The notes beneath the pieces are model-generated. The model was not told where the DNA came from, did not search any database, and was given only the letters and a program-made list of their open reading frames with translations. This document shows positions 1-11,459 of a stretch of DNA of 64,000 nt, in pieces; position 1 is the stretch's first letter; the number at the start of each line of letters is the position of its first letter. The DNA lies in assembly GCF_050948215.1 (NCBI RefSeq), contig NC_135156.1:2356001-2420000 (forward strand). The letters run 5' to 3'. Made by a program: the position numbers and the translations under genes. The DNA is from Halictus rubicundus. Lineage: Eukaryota; Arthropoda; Insecta; Hymenoptera; Halictidae.

Positions 1-200
1 AATAAAAAAAGTATCTTTATCCGACGAGTATCGGATAAATACTTTTATCCGACGAGAATTTATCCGACGAGTAAAGATAATTTTTTTTATTCGAAGCGGA
101 TTTATTCGAACTTCGAATAATTTTTTCATCTTTTGTCAGTATCTTTTATTCGAAGGCTTCGAATAAATCTTCGAATAACTTTTGCCGAGCGCCGAGCATC
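1..200. repeat. Short-motif repeat tract (tatccgacgag / attcgaa)
   Basis: The motif tatccgacgag or close variants occurs about four times in the first 85 bases. It is followed by several copies of attcgaa and its complement up to about position 180. The tract runs off the left edge of the window. It looks like an expanded degenerate simple repeat or a fragment of a subterminal array. No coding frame is supported. Confidence 0.6.
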
Positions 201-230
201 AAAGACCCAGCGACGACAGACGACATACAA

Positions 231-553
231 TGTAAGCGGATGGAGAATCGCACACGAATAAAAGTTTAAACTTTTAGATTTTTCAATATATCCTCATCAA
301 ATTGTGACGAGCGAATGGAGGGGATTTTCCTGATGAAAATGAGGTCAAATTCGAGTGTAATCGAACAAGTTTCACCGATACGTAATGTTACGATAAAAAT
401 TACAGTCTCATTAAAGACAGTCCAAATGATGTCGTGTTTGGACTCATTTCGATCGGAACAAGCTCTACAACTCGTTCGTCTTAACAATGTTGTTCTGATT
501 AAAAACATACAAGCATAAATTGCCAATAATGCACGATTCTCCATCTGCTTACA
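231..553. repeat. Segment bounded by a 23-bp inverted pair
   Basis: A 23-base sequence at 231-253 containing gcggatggagaatcg recurs inverted at 531-553 with two mismatches. The roughly 280-base interior has no other symmetry. This could be the border of a small inverted-repeat element, but no target duplication is visible. Confidence 0.35.
266..544 (-). CDS. Unrecognised small ORF, doubtful
   Basis: A 92-residue frame runs on the minus strand from an ATG at 544 (MENRALLAIY...); the open frame continues upstream without another ATG. It has a cysteine-containing central stretch and a hydrophobic segment, but no family is recognised. It lies almost exactly between the inverted pair 231-253/531-553, so it may be a fragment of a mobile-element protein or chance. 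No splice sites or promoter could be assigned. Confidence 0.15.
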   Translation of the reverse strand: MENRALLAIYACMFLIRTTLLRRTSCRACSDRNESKHDIIWTVFNETVIFIVTLRIGETCSITLEFDLIFIRKIPSIRSSQFDEDILKNLKV

Positions 554-660
554 TTCTCCATCTCCATACTTTTCAATATTTGTACCTTTGAAAATATTAA
601 TGTCAAGACAATTCTGATCTACAATAATATTTTTCCCATCGCGAAATTTAATCAAATTTA

Positions 661-1711
661 ATTAAATTCAATTTTTGCTATTCATTTTCTCTTTACATCA
701 TTTTATAACAAGAATATATTAATTTTATCATTGATTGGACACGTTCTACGAAATGGGCATTCAAAGGCAACGAAAATGAAAAATACAAATTTTGACAAGG
801 TTTCAAAGCAGTTACGTTTCCGAAACATTTATAAAACATTTATGCGGAACAGAAATGATGTATGTTACAACATACATTCACCATTTGTATACGGGTGAAA
901 AAGGAACTAACACTGGTTTTGGTTATGGTTCAATAGAACTGATACACAGGTTCTATCTACATATGTATATCAATTTTGTATGGATTCTACATTGACTATA
1001 CATGGATTCTCACTGGTTCTAAAAATATCTCAGTTTTGCATTGAATGGCTATCAGTATGGAATCAATAAACAAAATTTCAAACTACTTTAACTTCAGAAT
1101 TTTCATGAAGAATATCATGCTTCTTTTAATTACCACTATATTACTTCCTTCTATATTCAATTATTGTAACTGCTCGTTCTTTAATGATTTTCAAAATAGT
1201 GTAATAGAATATCTTCTGCATAGATAGAGACTCCATTTATGTCGATTACATTTTCCTTTCGCATCGATACTACTCGACAGTCGCGCAGAAACATAACTCA
1301 ATTTCACGCTCTGGTGCATTAGTATTACCGGTCGTTCTTCCTTTATTTATAAGTTAATGTGTTTCTTTATTACTGATTTATTTTTCTTGCACTTCGTTTT
1401 GCACAGAAAGAAACTAATTGCAAATAGGTTTTTTATCCGTAAGTTTTATACAACAATTTAATAATATTTACACGTTTTCAAAGGAAGTGTTGTAAGTGTC
1501 TGTGAACGAGAATAATATTCTAAACAGTTCGAGTTAGTGTTCGTATTGGTGTTATGAGATAACTAAGCCTCTTCTTAGACACTTTGCTTCGATAAATTTA
1601 TTTAATAAATTGTCGTCCGAGGGTGCTTTCAGTACAATATCATTTCAAATTTTTCAGTTAGCATATAGTGTTGAAGGAGTTACAGTACACGATCTTAGTC
1701 AGTTCGCCTAT
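661..1711. other. AT-rich stretch, no gene seen
   Basis: Only short frames (up to 67 codons) without recognisable similarity. No inverted repeats of note and no tRNA-like fold. Ordinary non-coding insect DNA as far as can be read. Confidence 0.5.
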
Positions 1712-1717
1712 CCTCTC

Positions 1718-1880
1718 CTCTACTAATCCAATTACATAACTTTTTTATTTTTCATTATTTTTTTACGGGACTTTCACAAACTTATTTTTGACATTTTTCT
1801 GATTAACATGACACTAAACACGATATAATTTGAACTTACAATAATATAATTTGACACTTACACGCGCTATACTTTTCTAC
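1718..1880 (+). repeat. Partial copy of MITE family C
   Basis: The block beginning ctactaatccaattac, followed by an AT-rich run and a catttttctgatta segment, matches the arm of the complete family C element at 3076-4019 and copies near 34.3, 47.5 and 61.3 kb. Neither terminus (CAGTGAAATCTCG) is present here, so it is a truncated, diverged copy. Confidence 0.55.
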
Positions 1881-1988
1881 ATTCGGCGCCGTCGACGCGG
1901 TCACAAGAAAATAGTAGCCCTACACGATCTATGTCACAGCATAGACCCCAGGATTGCGATTAGATCAAGAGTTTACTGTATATGTATA

Positions 1989-2415
1989 GGGTGATGCCCA
2001 GTTGGACTCCGACCGATTGGACACGTCCCGATTGGACTGTCCCGATTGGACGGGTTCCTTTTGGACTCCGTGCCGATTCGACTCGTACCGTTTGGACGCC
2101 GTGCCGATTGAACTCGTACCGTTTGGACGCCGTGGCGGTTGGATTCGTGACGTTCCCTAACCCTAACCCTAACCACAAAAATAAAAATTCAGATCCAAAT
2201 TTAACAGATAATCATACTTAACCATATATTTCACAATATAATATCACCATATGTAGACTTCGAAAAGCAATGATTATAAAATTTACGGCGTCCAAACGCC
2301 ATGAATCCAACCGCTACGGCGTCCAAACGGAACGAGTCGAATCGGCACGGCGTCCAAAAGGAACGCGTCCAATCTGGACGTGTCCAAGCGGTCGGAGTCT
2401 AAGTGGGACACCCCC
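1989..2415. mobile_element. Fold-back element of ttggacgccgt-type repeats
   Basis: The left arm (about 1989-2150) and right arm (about 2280-2413) are inverted copies. Each is a degenerate array of units of about 16 and 32 bp built from gattggac and cgtttggacgccgtg. The ends read gggtgatgccc and, inverted, gggtgtccc, with TA next to the left end. The loop (2151-2280) carries a telomere-like CCCTAA run. No transposase is encoded; frames through the arms are by-products of the repeats. Element class is unassigned. Confidence 0.6.
2155..2174 (-). repeat. Telomere-like (CCCTAA)3 run
   Basis: Three perfect CCCTAA units plus CC, equal to TTAGGG on the minus strand. The run lies at the junction between the left arm and loop of the fold-back element. 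Most insects use TTAGG, so this is probably an interstitial or element-borne microsatellite rather than a chromosome end. Confidence 0.7.
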
Positions 2416-2558
2416 ATATGTATACTATCGTTTCAAAATGGGAGAAATAGCTATTTGTAATTTGGGAACAATTATCTTTAACGAAATATTGTACTCAAAT
2501 AAAAGATTTATGAAAATGTTTGAATTTATTGTCGGTCAAACTGAAATGGAGAAAAATA

Positions 2559-4158
2559 CAGTGTGTTCTACGAACTCTGTACACTTGAATATCTTGGTTA
2601 TTTCAAACAATACGAGAAAATGTTACTTGCAGAAGTTGTAGGGTTTACGAAACTACATAATATGGTATAAATGATATTCTTGCAAGTCGCGGAGTAGAAA
2701 AGATATAGAAACCACCTTCGTTTTTTTAAATGGAACGTCCAAGTTTTTATGCTCGATTTCGATAGATTTGCGTATTTTGAGTATGAACGTACCAAAGTGT
2801 ATTTATCCTAAAACTTACGGCTGCTGAGATATTTGACTGTTTTCATGAAGAATGTTTTTCATGAAAAGCCTACCAATGTTTACATTTGACCTATTCATAT
2901 CCTTGAATGCGTCCCATAATGAAAATAATAGAATGAAAACAGTCACATATCTCAGCAACGGTAAGTTTTAGGACAAATACACTTTAGTACTTTTATACTC
3001 AGAATACGTCAATCTATCAAAATCGAGTATAAAAAATTGGACACTACATTTAAAAAACCAAAGGTGACCTCTATACAGTGAAATCTCGTTGTATGCCAGT
3101 GCCAACCTCACGTTTCCAAGTCAGTGGAAAACCTCACACCACCGCGGTGAGTGGCCGAATCTCGAGAGCCGTCGCGGCCACAACATTGTCGGCTATATCG
3201 GTGTGAGACCAGAAGACCACTACTAATCCAATTACAAAACTTCTTTATTTTTTCTTATTTTTTTATTAAACTTTTACCAACATATTCGTGGCATTTTTCT
3301 GATTAAAATGAAACCAAATATGATATTTACTTGTGTAACAAGCGATAAAAGTTTCGAACGCAGAGAAGGACAGCGTGTGGGAAAGAAAGAGCCGCGGAGA
3401 ATCGCGGCCGCCGGCACAGATCAAAGCCCGCGTGAGCGCAGGCCTTTAAATGATTAATTTAACTCCTTTATTATTAATTATTTTTTTATGAGACTTTTAC
3501 CAATATATTCGGCGATATAATTCGGATCACATTTACACTAATTTTCCATTAATGTAATTGTTATGGGAAGTAACATTCATGGTTCATTACACACGTAAAT
3601 ATCATCGGAATTATATCATATTTGGTTTTATTTTAATCAGAAAAATGCCACGAATATGTTGGTCAAAGTTTCATAAAAAGATAACGAAAAATAAAGAAGT
3701 TTTGTACTTGGATTACTAGTGGTCTTCTGGCCTCACACCGATATAGCCGACCATGTGTGGCCCACTCCTCGGCGACGACGGCTCTCGAGCCTCGCTGTCC
3801 GCTTCTCCGTGCAACATTATATCGGAGACGGATATTCCTTCCGTTTGGACGTCAGTCACGTTTGTATGTCATAGGTTTCTTATGACTTTCACGCGGGATG
3901 ATTCTTAGGTTTCCAGCGTGCCCTGTGTATTTCAAATGGGACGCTCGGCGAGAACCACATATTTCGTTTGAGTGTCAGTAAAAAGAACGGCGGTACTGAC
4001 ATACAACGAGATTTCACTGTATCTCCTCTACGCCTCCACTTGCAAGAATATCATTTAAACCATATTATGTAGTTTCTTAGACCTCACAACTTGCGTAAGT
4101 AACATATTGTTTGAAACAACCATGATATTCAAGTGGACAGAGTTCGTGGGACACACTG
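2559..4158. mobile_element. Palindromic TA-flanked MITE, split by family C insertion
   Basis: The ends are cagtgtgttctacgaact at 2559 and its inverted partner ending at 4158, each bordered by TA. The left arm (2559-2850) pairs with 2935-3073 plus 4022-4158. For example 2735-2845 is an inverted copy of 2935-3045, and 2575-2715 of 4022-4145. Removing the nested 944-bp element restores a hairpin of about 650 bp with a loop near 2850-2935. No coding capacity. A further copy of the terminal sequence gtgggacacactgtata lies at 4437-4453. Confidence 0.75.
3076..4019. mobile_element. MITE family C, complete copy (TA TSD)
   Basis: The termini cagtgaaatctcgttgta (3076) and the inverted partner ending tttcactg (4019) are flanked by TA at 3074-3075 and 4020-4021. 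It is inserted inside the right arm of the palindromic MITE 2559-4158. Internally, 3190-3330 and 3597-3760 form a second long inverted repeat containing ggtgtgagacc. TA duplication and CAGTG ends fit a non-autonomous Tc1/mariner-type element. No transposase is present. Diverged partial copies occur near 1.7, 34.3, 47.5 and 61.3 kb. Confidence 0.8.
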
Positions 4159-6559
4159 TATACAAATATACATTGTCGATCAGAAACGTTAAGGCACTGA
4201 CGAAAGTTGAGATGAAGTTCAAAAATTTCAATTGCCATATCGTCGAAAATTTTTATTTGAAGTGATGTCTTGGATTATAAAAAATTTAATCAATAAATCT
4301 TAGGAGATAGAGAGGAATTCTTTCTTTCGTGTATCAAAGCAACAAAGATTTACAGTTGGTGTATTCAATGGATTGACGTGTAGAAACTAATTGAAACAAA
4401 GATATGAATAACTACTGACAGAGCACACTGCCCATCGTGGGACACACTGTATACCCTTAGGCAACATATTTTGTATGTGCAACAGAAGCAATTTCAAAGC
4501 AACAACAATTTCAATATGAATTCACCTGAAAACCGTTCTCTCCGCTACTCGGGAGAAAATTTAATGGATGCAATGGCTCTAATCGTTGCCATAAAATTTG
4601 CAATCGCGCCGGATGCTCCAGTAATAACGTGCAAGGCATCGTGCCTAAGCAAACGAAATAAATCAAACTGCAAACAACACCGGAACCTATAACGCGGCAC
4701 CTGTTAATTACAGCCGCGGGTTTAACCGGAATTAATTCTGAGACAACGTTAGCCTGCTCGTAAACGGACGACAGTATAGAGCGAGGGTGTCTGGCGACGC
4801 CGAGCACGAGTGGAACACGTTTCATCGTACCGTAAGTAACTGCCGCACGATACGGACATCTCCGCGTTGATTGCATAAATTATTAACGTTAGTACCATTG
4901 CCAGGCCAACGTTGAAATACACTAACCTCGGGTATACGCGAGGCCCTTAAAACGAAATATGAAACTTTATGTACGCGGCCCCGTTTCACGACGCGCAGCC
5001 TTGCCAGCTTCCTTTTACGTTTAGGTCAGCCATCGTTTGGAGAACCGAGTGAAATAATAAATGAATTAAACATATCGCACCACCGCGGAACACTCACAAG
5101 ACTGTCAATGCTCCCTGGACATATCCGGTACGTATTATCAGCTTTGCTGTTATTTTATTATTATTAATTTTCACAAATTGTTTGGAAATGTGGAAAACAA
5201 AATGTCTTCCAAAGAAATAGTTCCTGCACACACTTCTTGTATACTGTAATACTTTTTGCGTAGGGTGATAAACTACACTGACAGTAAATTAAAAAGTACA
5301 CAGATCTGTAACAAAGCTCCAGCGTTCTTAGAATGTTGTAAAAACAATGATTTTAAGGAAAATGGAATAGTGGGGATTTCTATAGAGTATCACAACGTTT
5401 ATTTCAGGTTTTTGTTAGATATAAAATAAATACACAGAATATGTGTTCATGAAAGTTTGTGTAAAGGTACAAAAATGTGTACAGACACCTTTTCATAGTT
5501 TTCGGGAATATGTTCGACGACCGCTGAGAAACACGACGCAGCTATCTCTAATAATTGTAAGAAAAATAAATTTTAACCTTGCGTGTGGTCGATCCTTCGT
5601 AAATTTTCGATAACATAAATCTAATAAAGTTGTAACCCAATTTATAGTTTCCATAACATAAATCTAATATAGTCGTAACACGAATCTCACGTAATTTAAT
5701 CTAAATTAAATTTAACATGGCGTTCCAGACCTACTTATCTGCTTACGATGAAATCACGAACATTCCAATCGATCTCAGCGATTATCTAAATCGTCATTAA
5801 AATATTTAGCTGCAGATTTTTATTATAAAATATAATCGTTACACGTACTAGACATAAAATACTGTAATTAGATTGTATAATGTAGTCATTAATGTCCTAA
5901 ATGTTGACACGACCTTTATAAATAAAGAATATATGTAAAAAGAATATTTCCAGTCATCGTTATTCGCTATGATTGAGTTTTGCAGAAACGAATGCCAAAT
6001 ATAAATATGAAACAACCCACGCGGATCTATATATGTATGTATCATGTATTTCGTTGTAGAGAGCCTTGAATTAGATTTTGTTTTTCTTATAAATATTTAT
6101 AGTTTCTAAGTATTGTAAAAATTAAAGTGTGAATGATACAGCAAAAAGAATTAGAATTTTGTTCACTATTTTTGCTCTAGAGCAAACTTGCTAGATATTA
6201 AAAATTCCTAACCTTTTAGTATGGTATTAAGATTGATTTGTTTTAAAGTGGTGCTACTAGAAATCGATGATAGAAACTACAATATTAAACAACCGCACTG
6301 CAAATCGACTATACTATCTTTAAAAAACTTTGTATTACTTTTAATATGCCATTGTATAATATTTAATACACCAAGCAATAGTATGTTAGTGACAGTTCCA
6401 AAGCATTTTTTTTAGAGAAATCTTTGTTGAATAATAATGAAACTGGCTGTGTCTTGATAAGCTGTAGAGATGAAACGAATTGCTTCCTTTCTAATTAATT
6501 TACCCATACAATAAGCGAATTCGGTTAAGAATTCTCCCCCAATTTTTCAATTATCATTA
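4159..6559. other. No gene seen; includes a GC-rich island
   Basis: Positions 4550-5120 are GC-richer, with CpG-containing segments such as cagccgcgggtttaacc. This resembles unique insect intergenic DNA rather than a repeat. Frames there (73 and 121 codons, opposite strands) show no recognisable domain. Near 5605-5675 a 27-base unit (cataaatctaata...) is duplicated. The remainder is AT-rich without structure. Confidence 0.5.
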
Positions 6560-6726
6560 GACAGCGGATCTTTATGCAAGATAAATTTTTTTTCTTTTTT
6601 ATTTTCTTTCATAATGTGTTAAATAGGTTGAAAATAATATAGCAGTATTTTGAAATTCTTCTAATATTTTTACTGTTTTCAATTACACCTACTCAGTTTT
6701 GTCATAAATGCATAAAATCCGCTGTC
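6560..6726. mobile_element. Small MITE family M (gacagcgg ends)
   Basis: The ends gacagcggatctttatgc and, inverted, gacagcggattttatgc are bordered by TA on both sides. The 167-bp interior is AT-rich and non-coding. Relatives with gactgcggatttttatgc ends are at about 28832-29020 and 47754-47951, and a single end lies near 27400. TA duplications again suggest a Tc1/mariner-mobilised MITE. Confidence 0.7.
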
Positions 6727-6853
6727 TAATTACGATAGCTAACGACTTGTTAAAAATCATATTATCTACAATCAAGACTGATTTTTACTAATACGAAGGT
6801 AAGTCACATCTTAAGCGGACTTATTGTACAACTATAATCGTCTCTATATATGC

Positions 6854-7090
6854 ACAGGATGTCAAGAAGTTATGCGCAAAAACCGTCACGGCATGATTCT
6901 ACAGCTTAGGATCGGCGAAGATCTGTTAAAATAAATCGGTGCAAAATTGACCTTGACCGACTTTTTCAAGGTCAAACATTTGTTTATTGCATCTCAAGTC
7001 AACCGTTCTCTTAAAAAATAACTATAAAGTTTCGTAAACTATTTTATTCCATATATCTACAGGATGTCCCAAAATGCTATAGACGTGGAC
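6854..7090 (+). repeat. Family A arm joined to start of family B
   Basis: It begins caggatgtcaagaagttatg, carries the A-arm landmark ttgaccttgaccg...tcaaggtcaa, then reads cgtaaactattttattcc and runs into caggatgtcccaaaatg, the start of a B-type sequence. The same A/B junction occurs at about 24590, 30950 (inverted) and 59320, so it was copied as a unit. Non-coding. Confidence 0.65.
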
Positions 7091-8292
7091 ATTAGAAAAA
7101 GAACGAAAAAAGTTCGTTCACAAATAGAAAGAAAATTGTGTCTTTTGAAGCAGTTAAGTCCCTTTTGATTCAAATAGTAGAAGAGCAATCACCCTACGAA
7201 CAATAACTTTGCAAATAGAAAACGCTGTGCAAGTTCTGGAACGCTGAAGCACGAAGCATCGTTGGACAAATGGCGGAATTTGCTTTATCGGGGCCCTGAG
7301 GGTATAGCAGTAACGCTTGAAGCGGAAGACAACGTAACGCTATGCCGTGCTATGTGTCAACATTGCACGAAATATGCAGTGAACGTTCAGTCCCCTCTAT
7401 GCTATGCCCACACCGCCAAGAACGCCTTAGGACGTTGTCTTTCTTCGGAATACAAAATCTAACTTACTAGGTCTATTCTAAAAGTCGCCTTTGGAAAACT
7501 TTTGGTTCATAACTTCAACGCGGTGACTGATAGGACAAGGGGAGAAAAATTAGATTTTTAAACATCTACCATTCCGTTAAAAAGAAAACTGCCTATTTAA
7601 TTTCAATGTCGATTCTAATACCAAATTTCTCCTTCTTCGATTGCGCATCGGATAAACAAAAGAAGACGCACCATATTCAATGGCTTTACTAATTGTGTTT
7701 CAAATACACGATACACTTGCTGTTTATCTGATGCGTGGTTTAAAATTTTTTCATTAGTATCACTTATGTAGTGAATATGTTGAACGGCATAATGTACCAT
7801 ACTGTATGCAAAACAGTTACATTTGGAAAACGAGAATAAGTATATTTCGTTTTAGCGTACCTAATTTCAGAGCTAAGCTTTGGATTAAAAATCGACAATA
7901 CTTATCCTCTTGTTACTTTGTGTAAAAATTCAAACAATTTAACTAGTCTCCACGATAGCGGATTTCAAGATCGAAGTTAGATTATCGTTTTATTGCACTT
8001 TGAATACAAAGTGTATCGCTGACGTTAGAATAATCCGGAGTATACTACAAACAGTTGAAATAAAATGCTATTTCTGTCAAAAAACCCAAGAATCTGAACT
8101 TTCATCTATCGTACATTGTATAAGTCCAACTTTGGGTTATTACAATGTCGACAGTATACTTTTCGGTTTAACTCCATTTTGGGAGATACTGGGCCGACCA
8201 CCAACTTGCAAATCTACGTTATCGACATCACGGTGTGTTTGAGCTACCATCTAACGGCTCCGCTCGTTGGACGACGCGTAACACTGAGTACA
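7091..8292. other. No gene seen
   Basis: There are frames of 60-80 codons, including one at 7262-7462 in a slightly GC-richer patch. None has recognisable similarity, a splice context or a codon pattern that would make it convincing. Confidence 0.45.
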
Positions 8293-8294
8293 TA

Positions 8295-8515
8295 CAGTGA
8301 CTCCCATAAATATTCGGACACTAGGTATAACTAACTTTATGATTTAATAATTCGTTTGTTGATAAAGCAATCGCCCTGGAAATTGTTTCTAGCAATGAAA
8401 CATTTATTAAGGATGATAAACATATATACTTTATTTGAAAAATATACATACGTTTCATAATATATATTATTAAACGAAATAATGGACCATTTGTGGCTCA
8501 CAAAAATATTCGGAC
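8295..8515 (+). repeat. Left inverted repeat of the Tc1-like element
   Basis: It pairs with 9740-9959. It holds an outer copy of aatattcggaca near 8311 and an inner copy near 8506, about 195 bases apart, which are the presumed transposase binding sites of the IR/DR class. Confidence 0.85.
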
Positions 8516-8660
8516 ACGTATTATATTTCTCTGGTAATCGCCTTCTGGGGACGCGATATCCCAAGAACGGGAAAACGTTTGTTTATAAACAGAATCTCGT
8601 GGACCATTAGATGTCCATGCCAGCCCACTACTATCAGTAGTAAACGTGAATTCGTTCAAA

Positions 8661-9688
8661 ATGGGTCACAAAGGAAAGAATACGAGTTTCGATGTGCGAC
8701 AGCTTGTAATTTTTCATCGAGAAAAAGGAATAACCTATCGCGAAATTAGTGCAATGTTTCGCATAAATAAGAGTACTGCTGCAGATATCTGTCGACGATT
8801 TTATATTGAGAATCGCATTGATTCTATTCCGCAAACTGGAATACCAAGTCTCTTATGTACGAGGGAGAAAAGCAAAATTATTCGGAAAGTGAAAAAAAAT
8901 CCGCGCTTAAGTGCTCCAAAACTAGTTAGTGAGCTATTAGGAGAAAGCTCAAAAATTTTTCAGCCGAAACAGTTCGGAGAGTGCTGAGGCAAGCTGGTTA
9001 CAATGGAAGAGTAGCTAGAAAGAAACCATTTATCAACGAAAAGAATAGGAATAAACGAAAAACCTTTGCAAGAGAGCTAATTTCTAAGGATGAGACATGG
9101 TGGAAGGATGTCATATTTGCTGATGAAAGCAAATTCAATCTGTACAATTCCGACGGAAGAACTATGGTGTGGCGGAAAGCGAATAAAGAGTTTAATTTTG
9201 GAAATACAAGAGGTACAGTGAAACACGGCGGAGGCAGCGTAATGGTCTGGGGTTGCATTTGGTCATATGGAGTCGGTAACCTAGTTTTTATTGACGGTAT
9301 CATGGACAAAAATCATTATTTAAATATACTCAAAAATAATTTAATTCAAAGTGCTGAAAAAATGGGGCTTAATAATACTTCTAAGTTTTACCAAGACAAC
9401 GACCCCAAGCACAAGTCACGTATTGTGCAAGAATTTTGATTATACCGCTGCCCCAACATTCTTCATTCGCCGCCCCAATCACTGGACCTTAATCCTATCG
9501 AGAATTTATGGGATGAATTGGATAGAAAAATTCGAAAAACCCCAATTACGTCGATAGCTGAATTAAAACAAAGACTTGCAACTGAGTGGTCGAATATAAC
9601 TGTTGAATATTTTTAAAAAATTACAAACAATATGCCAAACAGGTTAAGACATGTTCTTAAACAAAATGGTTATGCCACGAAGTATTAA
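8661..9688 (+). pseudogene. Tc1-like DD34E transposase, broken
   Basis: A transposase of about 340 codons for cut-and-paste movement at TA sites. The start is ATG 8661 (MGHKGKNTSF). Next come an N-terminal paired-like helix-turn-helix (GITYREISAMFRINKSTAAD), a linker helix, then the DDE core. Catalytic codons are Asp 9122-9124 (ADESKF), Asp 9395-9397 (QDNDPKH) and Glu 9500-9502 (NPIENLW). The last two are separated by 34 residues, the Tc1 DD34E signature. Defects: loss of one base in the A/T run near 8951, an in-frame TGA at 9437-9439 and TAA at 9614-9616. The conserved tail ends at TAA 9686-9688. The triad survives, so decay is moderate. Confidence 0.93.
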
Positions 9689-9739
9689 ACAAATTTTGTA
9701 ATGCTAAATTACATTATCTAAATTGAAAAATTAATATTG

Positions 9740-9959
9740 TCTGAATATTTTTGTGAGCCAAAAATGGTACATTATTTCTTTTACTAATTTTTATTATGGA
9801 ATTTATGTATATTTTTCAAATAAATTATTTATGTTTATCAACATTAATAGATCTTTTATTGCTAGAAACAATTCCCGGGACGTTTGCTTTATTAACAAAG
9901 GAATTATCAAGTCGTAAAGTTAGTTATAGCTAGTGTCCGAATATTTTTGGGAGTCACTG
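9740..9959 (-). repeat. Right inverted repeat of the Tc1-like element
   Basis: Inverted partner of 8295-8515. The outer motif tgtccgaatatttttgg lies at 9934-9950 and an inner relative (tctgaatatttttgtgagcc) at about 9740. The insertion is bordered by TA at 9960-9961. Confidence 0.85.
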
Positions 9960-9989
9960 TACCAACATGGCGGCGCCCTTACCTGTAAA

Positions 9990-10160
9990 AAACGCTTAAG
10001 ATCGCTAAACTTTAAACACGCATAATTTTTGAACCAGTGAATTCCTCTCATTAACGCCTGGATTTTTGGCATTTCCTCGCAAAAATCTACTGAATTGTAT
10101 AAAAAAAAAGATAAAAATGTCTGGGTTGCCAAGATAAAGTTTAACCCACTTTTCACTTAA
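9990..10160. repeat. Dispersed repeat family R, copy 1
   Basis: The segment with cagtgaattcct, gatttttggcatttt-like sequence and gggttgccaagataaag matches 47085-47235 in the same order and spacing. About three quarters of the bases agree. No ends or target duplications were found, so the element type is unknown. Confidence 0.55.
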
Positions 10161-11400
10161 AGTACAGATACAATTCACACATAAAATTTGATGGTGTAGT
10201 TGTAAACACAGTACACATCAAATAGAAGTAGTTTGAGACGTAAAAAGAAAATTTCGAACTGCATATAGATGTCAATTTTTCGAAAATAAAATCGTATTTA
10301 GTTTTTAGCAAACGTTGTAGTGAGAATGAATCCTACATATTCATAATTTATAACTTAGGAAAGTGAAAATAAGATACCTGCGCATGTGATAAAATGAGCT
10401 CAGATAGATCGTCAATCACGATTTTTTTCATCCAATTATAATGAGTTGCATGCTGATAATTGTACAGTTTGGATTCAGTGATTCTGAATTTTCATCCTGA
10501 GTAGTATCATCCTATTATGCGTCGTTATGTCTAAAACTCTAAAGTCTCTTTATGTCCCTGACTTTATTTTTTAAATCTTTTTCTCTCTGACGCTTTCGCC
10601 TGATTTATAAACCTATCAATTTTCATGAAAACATATTGTGCTGAAATTGGCTAACTATCGAAGTATAGAAGAGAAGATTGTAAACAATTTGAAATCAAAG
10701 AAGACTGAACAAATGACGCATAAAGGAGAAATATGTATATTATAATATATTCGTTAACCCGTTTTCGTCGCCATCATATCGCATCGCGTGACGAACACAA
10801 TCTCGTGTTTTCGACAAAGAATATCAAATTAATTGTGTGCGTACTTTTAATTCAAATTATAATGGACATATTCGGGCAATATGTATAATTTTTCATAACT
10901 TTCATACACCATACCAGTTCCATTTCATAAAATATTATAACTAAAAAAAGTTACTGAAACAAATCATGGTAACGAACACGTTGAATGTACAGTGTGTACA
11001 TGTGCATGTTGTTACATTATTTATCAAATTTTACTGGTACGACTGCGAGAGTCACTTCTTGTTGCAAATAGATTCCAAGTTATTTTAAACGCTTCAGTTT
11101 AATGTTCCACTTATTAAACGTTTTAAATGTATCCGTTCGAATATTTTCGCGAATCGTTGTAGGCATGCACGCACGTTTTCATAAAGCACAGAACAAATCC
11201 AAAAAAATTAAATAGCATTTTTTAATACTAAAACGGCCTTTCATAATATTTCCCGCGTTTACATTTCCTGGGTCGCGTTTGTTGTAAATCCAGAAAGTAT
11301 GAAATGAAAATATGTATTACTAATGTGTCAAATGTCCGCAGAGAAATTCTGGTTCCGACGTATGGAATAAACTCCAGCAAGAAAATTGTTTTTCCACCTA
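10161..11400. other. AT-rich stretch, no gene seen
   Basis: No frame over 80 codons, no notable repeat and no recognisable domain. A short (GT)n tract follows at about 11421-11440. Confidence 0.5.
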
Positions 11401-11459
11401 CATTTTACCGTGTGTATGAGTATGTGTGTGTGTGTGTTTGTTTCAACAAGTTACATATG

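Larger units (their letters stand above)
8295..9959 (+). mobile_element. Tc1-like transposon with IR/DR ends, inactive
   Basis: A 1665-bp element starting cagtgactcccataaat and ending with the inverted equivalent, flanked by TA at 8293-8294 and 9960-9961. The terminal inverted repeats are about 220 bp (8295-8515 and 9740-9959). In each, an outer aatattcggaca (left) or its inverted match (right) is echoed by an inner tggctcacaaaaatattc, which is the IR/DR layout in which transposase binds two direct repeats per end. The arms differ at roughly one base in eight to ten. The single transposase gene is broken (see 8661-9688). Confidence 0.92.

Noticed and set aside
2155..2174. Window as a chromosome end because of CCCTAA repeats
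   Set aside because: Only three units, embedded in a fold-back element with ordinary DNA on both sides; another short run at 50196 has the opposite orientation.
4471..4876. Overlapping 73- and 121-codon frames as host exons
   Set aside because: Opposite strands in a GC-rich island, with no domain, no consistent splice signals and a composition that explains the open frames.
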